A stretch of 64,000 bases of DNA, from contig JBANDB010000005.1 in NCBI GenBank assembly GCA_037576215.1, positions 992,001 through 1,056,000 of the forward strand. The letters run 5' to 3'. Below, piece after piece: positions 57,747 through 64,000 of this stretch. Every line of letters starts with the position of its first letter. The stretch's first letter is position 1. The notes beneath the pieces were generated by a model. The model was given only the letters and a program-made list of their open reading frames with translations, searched no databases and was not told the origin of the DNA. The stretch is from Armillaria gallica. Its lineage: Eukaryota > Basidiomycota > Agaricomycetes > Agaricales > Physalacriaceae. A program made the translations under genes and the position numbers.

Positions 57747-59402
57747 TGATGAGTCTCCAGGCTCTGTACACTCAGAATTTATAGATTTTCCTTGCTAATT
57801 AACATTGCCATCACTTTGATGGCCTTTCAGTAAACTAATAATTCCACACATGGCAATACCACTTTCATCCTATAGCAACTACTTCTCATGTGCTTTAATA
57901 CCCATCCTATATCATTATGCATCATAATTCCTGTATTTCATCACAGCAAGGCACTCTTGATCAACCATCATCCTAAAATGGAATTGTCACATCACTCAGA
58001 AGCAACTAGTTGACATGCCCATTGATCACTTAATGAAATGATATGATTGATGCAAGTACTCTTCCAGCTACAATAATTACAGCTATCGCAACCACAGACC
58101 ATGTTTACTAAGGCTGTTACAATGCTAAGGCCTTGAGAAAATGTGAACCCATGCATACTCCTTAGCACAATGACTATCACCCAAAAATCCATAGCTAAAC
58201 AGCACTTAATGATCTACTAGTTGCTCAATAAAACTATATGGTTTCTGTCCAAACATAGCAATTTTGACGAGTTGCTGTTACTTTTGAAAGTTAAAGACTA
58301 TATGTTGACTATGATTTTACTAAGCTAAGGCCTTACAGCCTTACCAAGTCTCGCATATTTACACTATTTATAAATTCATACTTATAGTATAAAAACTAGC
58401 TAGAAAATATAATGTAAAAAGGAGTTTATAACCAGTTGATAATCAGTTAATTATAGTCTATATCAATTCTCACCAGTAAACTATGTTTATTCACCATTCT
58501 ACAGCAATACACCATTTACCCCAGCATTTCTCAACTGCACATCAACTCTTAAACTTACCAGAGTTATTTCATGGTTTTTAACTGTGAAGAGTTCTTTGAC
58601 ACTTGCTCTTCACTCTTAACACTATTGGTACATAATCATATTGTGCCAATACATGATTGCTGCATCATATATTTTTCCTATTATCTTTTATTAGGCTGTC
58701 ATCATTTCACTTTCACACCATTGGGGTTTACATCCTTTTCTCTTTCACCATCATTATTATCACTCACTTGGGTAGTCTTTGAGTAGACTTAGGATCAGTT
58801 TCAGCAAGTTTTTATATTGCATCAGTATATGATAGTCCCTTGAGTAGACTTGAAGGTTAGTTTTAACATAGGATAGGATTGTTTCAGTACAAGCCCAGTT
58901 TTGACATCAACTCAGCACCATTGCACTATATGGGACCAGTATCATTGCTATTTTCATAGTTCCATGTTTTCTCTTGCCACACTCAGCCCAGCAACATGTT
59001 TTCCCATCAATTCTCTCACTTCTAGACCAATTGCTATTGGTTTAGTCTATCTTCCATCGTTCACCCTATTAGGATTACTATCTAGTGATGTTTTTCAATC
59101 TCATTACACATTTTCTCATATGGATTTGTAGTATTCACATCATACCTGCTTCTGTTTCCTCTTACTTCGAAAGATCTCTACCAGCTTATAGCCAAAGCAT
59201 CTAGTACTTGATTATAAGCAGTATTACTTTGCTGACTTAAAATTACAGTGTATACTTGCATATAGAGGAATTGATTTACTGCACAGAGGTGTCTCAAACC
59301 ACTTGCACACATGATTGCCTTAATTGCCATGCTACTATATTAACTCACCCAATCTCATTTTTAGTTGGTGTTGCTGTTGCCACAGAAGTCTAGGCTCATC
59401 AA
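57747..59402 (+). mobile_element. TG..CA element, copy C, CpG-decayed
   Basis: Starts TGATGAGTCTCCAGG and ends AGTCTAGGCTCATCA; flanks ATGG and ATGA (3/4). 1,656 bp, collinear with A and B. The CpGs of A and B appear here largely as TG or CA, and the 20-bp minisatellite is not recognisable (about 58,950-59,130). Oldest copy in the window. Confidence 0.75.
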
Positions 59403-59406
59403 TGAA

Positions 59407-62400
59407 GTACACTCAGCTATGTTTGCCAAGATACAAAGCATCAGTACACCAAAGACAATGTGGTGGGGGTATTCAAATGGCATTTACTGGATAATGATAC
59501 AATGAGGTAAGCATTCTCTATTGTCCAAATCAAAATACCTAACAACTCCCTTCAGCCTGCAGGCATGAGATAGTGGTAGGGTTTTAAGACCTGGACATTT
59601 AGTTGATGTTGGAGTGACTTTCTAACTGCTATTTGGGAAGTAAGGAGAACTGAAGTTCATCACAAAGTTGGATAGTATTACTATCATTGATAGGGCAGGA
59701 GCTGAAGTAAGTCATGTTTTTATTATCCTACTCTCCTGTTCAACTAAAACTTACCATCTTCTGCCACAAAAGCTAGACAATTTACAAAGGAATTTACAAA
59801 TTACCAGACAACAAAACAGTCTCAAGAAGAGGAAGATAACTGAGGAGACTATAAATACTAATATCTTATTTGTAAATTTCTTATAAAGGTAATTGTCTTC
59901 TATACATGCGTCGTCTATGAGGACAGCAATGTAATAAAGATTCTGTGCATTACAATGAAACAAAAGTCCCAGTTCAACTCCAAAGCCATTTGTGTTGTCT
60001 AGAGATTAAGAAATCTTCATGTTGTGTCTCTGTAAGCTCATTACTGAGGACATTGATCACCAAGATGTACTCATGCAGCTCAGTCAAGCCATAGAAAATA
60101 TACACCATACTGGAATAGAGCTCCAACAAATCTTGAACAGCTATATATGGAATCCCATCTATAGTGCATCCTAGACAGGAAGTGTCTTCAGGAGCACCTG
60201 TTTCTAAATAGGCTCATTTCATTTCCATGCAAGCCTGACACTGATGCATGTTAATTCAAAGGCATCCAAGCAATATATTCTAAAGAACCCACAATCTATT
60301 TCTGGGCAGTCAATACAACTGTCCAAGCACTGATGTCAGCTTTGCCAATACACCCATCACAGAGGCAATGGAGTAGTGTCATATTCTGAGTGACTATACT
60401 GCACCAAAGCCTCTGGATGCTGTCTATGTGCATTTCTTGCAGCTTGCATAAGCCAGCTCAAAGTACAAGAGACCCTAAGTATTCAAGCCAAAATTTGCCA
60501 AAGTTGGGGGACATGGATTTATGACACTGTAAGCACAGCTGCTAGAACTATTTGACACTAATCAGTGAAAGCATCTCAGTATAAGTGTAACATACTACTA
60601 TAAGGATGTTGAAGTTATGCACCTCACCTAAGACTTCATGTCCCTGTAACACCATGTAGCTGCCTTTAATTGTTGCTAAATAACAACACAACTTTCTCTA
60701 AATGCATGTCAGTGAAAGTGCAGCATTTGAGAGCACTAGAACCATGCACTTGCAGCCTTGTAACTGCATCTAGGCAGCTGGAAAGCACATCCAACAAGGC
60801 CCTAATCTTATGCTCGATTCCTCTGGCCTGAGGATGAGAAACATCTGGCCAGGGATGACATGAAGAGAGAAAGAATCTCTTAGCTGTCCTTAAAAAATAC
60901 CAAGATGAGTATCAAAATGTCATGGATGAGACAGTTCATACTCTGTATGATTAACAGTTTCATGTACATGAACAGTTTAATTGGACTTGGGTTTTTATAT
61001 GGACTATTTAATTTTTATATGATAAAAACTGAGAAGTTCAAGTTGCATCTGCACACTTAACCAAACAAAGTCGTATTTATATACCCTGAGACTATTCACA
61101 TGACTTATCTCCTTCAAGCTCTACCAAGACACAGAAGCCACAGCTGGAAGAAATAGCTTATTTACCAGTCAGACTCAAACTTTATTCCACTCCCATTCAA
61201 TCTACCCTCCAGAGAAAATCCTGAACTCAAGTCAGTGGTGGCCTCAAACAAGAAAGCAATTATGCACACACAACTGTGACTTCAGTGTCATTGAATCTAA
61301 GACAGCTATCCTGATTGCTATAACTCTTCAAGTATAAGAACTGCTCCTTTGTAAGAGGTGGCAAGTACATGTGAGCACTATCCACATAAAGGCCAAAGGT
61401 AAAGACCTGCTTTTCTACATAAGATTCCATTGCTTGCACCATCCATTCATTCCAAAATACCAGAACAGATCACTCCTTAAACTCCAACCACCATCATGAG
61501 CTTTTTTCCCACAGTGAAAATTGCCACTTGGACTGAATAGAGGAGGCTCATCTGATGCTCCACACTGGCTTTCCTAGCTATATTCACACTCAGATGGACT
61601 GAAAATGAAACAGCTCTCTCATCATCTGATAGACTCCCTTAGTGAAGGAGATTAAATCAGCAGACTGGCTGGGCATCATCTGTGTCTGCAACTTGATGAT
61701 AAACTACACTGGGGCAATCCTCCCTTAGCAAAGGAGGTTGATTCAGCAGATTTGCTGTGCTGTCCTGGGCCCAACAGTGAACTATAGTCATCTGATATGC
61801 TCCCTTAGCAAAAGAGATTAAATTGGCAGATTTGCTGGGCATCATTTGGGTCTACAATTTTGATCAAAAACTACACTGGGGCAGTCTTCCCTTAGTGAAG
61901 GAGGTTGATTTGGCAGATTGGCTGTACTGTCCTGGGCCCACTTATGATGGTTAACCATACCTCTCTCCTGATAGAGCATTTCTGCTTGAAGATTCAAGTG
62001 TGTCTGGGCCAGCTTTTGCCACCAGGCATGGTCTGATTCCTTTCAGCCGATAAGCCAAGCTCAGCTTGTTTAGTTGATGGTCAGAATTAGACATTAAACT
62101 TGCAATGGAGTCCTCCCTTGGCAAAGGAAGTTTGCAGAGGAAGTGTCTGAGCTCTAATACACCAAATTAAATCTGCCAAATCCTGTAAAAGGGTTCTCCC
62201 ACTTTTGGTTTAGGATAGGCGACTATAATTGTGGGGAATGCTTTTAAAAACCATTTGAGACCAACACAGTCACAGGACACTTACAGCCTCCTCTGAAGTT
62301 TGCTTCAGCAAAGGAAGGTGGTTAGTTATGACATAGTCTGGGTCCTTGGCTGGTATGGCAAGGCAGTGGACCCAGCTTAGATCACAGATCCATATGACCT

Positions 62401-62639
62401 TCAATAGTCAAATGAAGTGCCAGGCTGGAAACAGGAAGCTCTGGGTGCAAATTGGTTCTTTGTACTGCATCAGAGTGAGCCATGGCATGTTAAGTTAGTA
62501 GCTTAGCATAGCCCAAGAGGACAAAATCCCCTGCTAGTCTCATCACCTGAAATGGTGTCGTCTGATTGACAAAAAGGCTCATATTGTTTTCTCAGGACAT
62601 GTTGGTAGGCTTTGTGAGAGTGCTTTTTATCTGGGGCTA
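59407..62639. other. no clear gene; probable upstream part of a decayed non-LTR element, with tandem repeats
   Basis: Short frames only, strongly CpG-poor. Given the reverse transcriptase downstream, part of this may be its decayed ORF1 or endonuclease region. I could not recognise either. Confidence 0.35.
61624..61960 (+). repeat. tandem repeat of about 170 bp with 85-bp half-units
   Basis: Two head-to-tail units. In each, CCCTTAGTGAAGGAGATTAA and CCCTTAGCAAAGGAGGTTGA type half-units are followed by CAGATTTGCTG and then by CATCAT or TGTCCTGGGCCCA. A further CCCTTGGCAAAGGAAG lies at about 62,113. Confidence 0.75.
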
Positions 62640-64000
62640 CAAAACCAGGTACAATCCCAAACTGTGTTCTAACCCACTGTGCTGATCTACTTGCACCACA
62701 TATAGGACCTGTCTACTGAGCAATATTTATAATGGAAGAATATCCAGAAGTACTGAGTGCAACAAACATCATCATTCTGTGCAAACCAGGAAAACCCGAC
62801 CACCAGAACCCCAATGCATATCACCCAATCACACCACCTAACAGCTGGGGACGAGGGCCTGATGCCATCTTCAACTAAGATCTCATAGCATGGTGCAAAT
62901 AGCTGGGCCTGATACCAAACTGACACTTTAGTGGATGCCTAGGATACTGCACAACAGACTCCATACATTTAATAATATCCTCCATCAAAAATGCATAGCA
63001 CAATGGTAATGTAGTATTGGTTTTATTCCTTGATATAAAGGGTGCATTTCTGAGTGTTGATGTGGATATGCTTATTCATGAGATGCTGATGATGGGTATA
63101 CCAACCCAATATATGGATTGGTATGCCAGAGGCTTAGAGTGTAAAAGACTATTCTAACATTTGATGACTTCAAATCTATCATCTTCAATGTGACTAATGG
63201 GCTGGATCAAGAGCATCCACTTTCACAGATACTATACATCATATACAACTCCAGCACAATACAACAGCTTCAAAATGGTGAAGAAGGCTTCTTCTTTATT
63301 AATGACAAGGCAATCCTCATGTAGGGCAAAATATTTATGGAAACCCATCAGAAGATCAAGGTCATCATGGAATGACCAAGAGGTATACTTGAATGGGCAG
63401 CAAAGCACAACTGTAAATATGGTATGGAAAAATTCCAGCTCATTGAATTCATGACCAAAACAAGAGAGGCACTCCTCCCCCCCCCCTCTTCTCTGACCAA
63501 ACACCGTAGTCCGACAACAGGAACCAGCAATAGGTACAGCTATCCAGATTGGCTAGCACAACATCCATCCAAAGCCAGTCACAAAATTCCTAAGTGTCTA
63601 GATTGATGCAGGACTATGGTGGAAGGAGCAAGGTGCAGTAGCTGTAAAAAAGAGAAATGACTGGATAACCTAATTCTGATACCTTGCCCAAATAGGATCA
63701 GGAGTCTCAAGAGAGTGCATGAGACTCACCTATATCTCTATCACCATCTCAAGAAACCTATATGCAGCTGATGTCTTTTTGAATCCACAGAGGTGAACAA
63801 AGAAAAAGTGAAAGGATAGAAAGAGCAGCATCTGCACAGTGAACTGTCTAGCCTCAATACAGAGGAAGGCTGCAATCCTCATCACTGGAGCAATGTGTAC
63901 AACAGTGGCAGATGTATTGGACATCCATGCCAACCTCCTCCCTATGATGGGCCAGGTTAATGTTTACAGACACAGAGCTCTCACACACATGGCCTGCTTA
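62640..64000 (+). pseudogene. non-LTR (LINE) reverse transcriptase relic, runs off the right edge
   Basis: Frames shared with fungal Tad/jockey-type ORF2 reverse transcriptases, which copy element RNA at the target site. In order: IPNCVL and CADLLAPH (about 62,655-62,695), LCKPGKPDHQNPNAYHPI (about 62,778-62,830), FLDIKGAFLSVDVDMLIHEM (about 63,030-63,090), GIPTQYMDWYARGLE, NGLDQEHPLSQILYIIYNS (about 63,200-63,255) and FFFINDKAIL (about 63,290). Further on come FQLIEF, YISITISRNLYAADVFLNPQ (about 63,730-63,795), and ASIQRKAAILITGAMCTTVAD (about 63,850-63,915). The catalytic Y/FxDD box reads FIND, so its first Asp is replaced by Asn. Multiple stops and frameshifts. The 3' end is outside the window. 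Confidence 0.85.

Noticed and set aside
1..64000. tRNA, rRNA, CRISPR arrays or bacterial operon signals
   Set aside because: I looked for TTCGA-type T-loops with paired arms, regularly spaced identical repeats and Shine-Dalgarno spacing, and found none that hold up. The gene structure is fungal.

Overview
The window looks like a piece of a basidiomycete (Agaricomycetes-type) nuclear genome that is dominated by transposable elements and decaying genes. The signs are short introns of about 50-65 bp with GT..AG ends, a FunK1-type kinase, an agaric-type WD40 protein, an Spt5-like KOW protein, an F-box protein, and a Helitron with a PIF1-type helicase. There are no bacterial operons, no CRISPR array and no tRNA or rRNA gene that I can recognise. 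Most recognisable genes carry in-frame stops, mainly TGA. The right half (about 42.8-64 kb) is visibly poor in CpG. Both fit methylation-driven C-to-T decay, which is an inference.

Layout: 1-2.3 kb holds a partial open frame and exon-like remnants. 2,347-8,273 is a long Helitron (minus) with a broken Rep/helicase gene. 8,274-10,509 is a non-autonomous Helitron (minus) carrying two hAT-like MITEs. 10.5-17.4 kb holds a coiled-coil gene remnant (12.6-13.9 kb) and an Spt5-like KOW pseudogene (15.2-16.8 kb). 17,456-20,639 is a 3.2-kb near-perfect palindromic transposon whose empty site survives at about 31.62 kb. 22-28.8 kb holds an intact small three-exon gene, an F-box pseudogene and a multi-exon WD40 gene. 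32,037-33,827 and 40,368-42,119 are inverted copies of a roughly 1.75-kb TG..CA element with an internal 20-bp minisatellite. Between them lie fragments of a peroxisomal beta-oxidation hydratase, an MRH4-like DEAD-box helicase and a FunK1 kinase.

From 42.8 to 55.4 kb is a nest of elements: a second, truncated Helitron helicase; four non-autonomous Helitrons; several MITEs sitting in Helitrons and Helitrons sitting in MITEs; and a TG..CA (LTR-like) insertion. At 57,747-59,402 there is a third, decayed copy of the TG..CA element. From about 62.6 kb to the end is a non-LTR (LINE, Tad/jockey-like) reverse transcriptase relic.

The most informative observations are these. (1) The Helitron family has a TC 5' end and inserts between A and T, shown by a reconstructed empty site, but its 3' end is CTTG rather than CTRR. 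(2) The giant foldback element has a 7-8 bp target duplication and an uninterrupted related site. (3) The insertion order in the 45.9-51.4 kb nest can be read directly. (4) Several host genes can be recognised despite premature stops.
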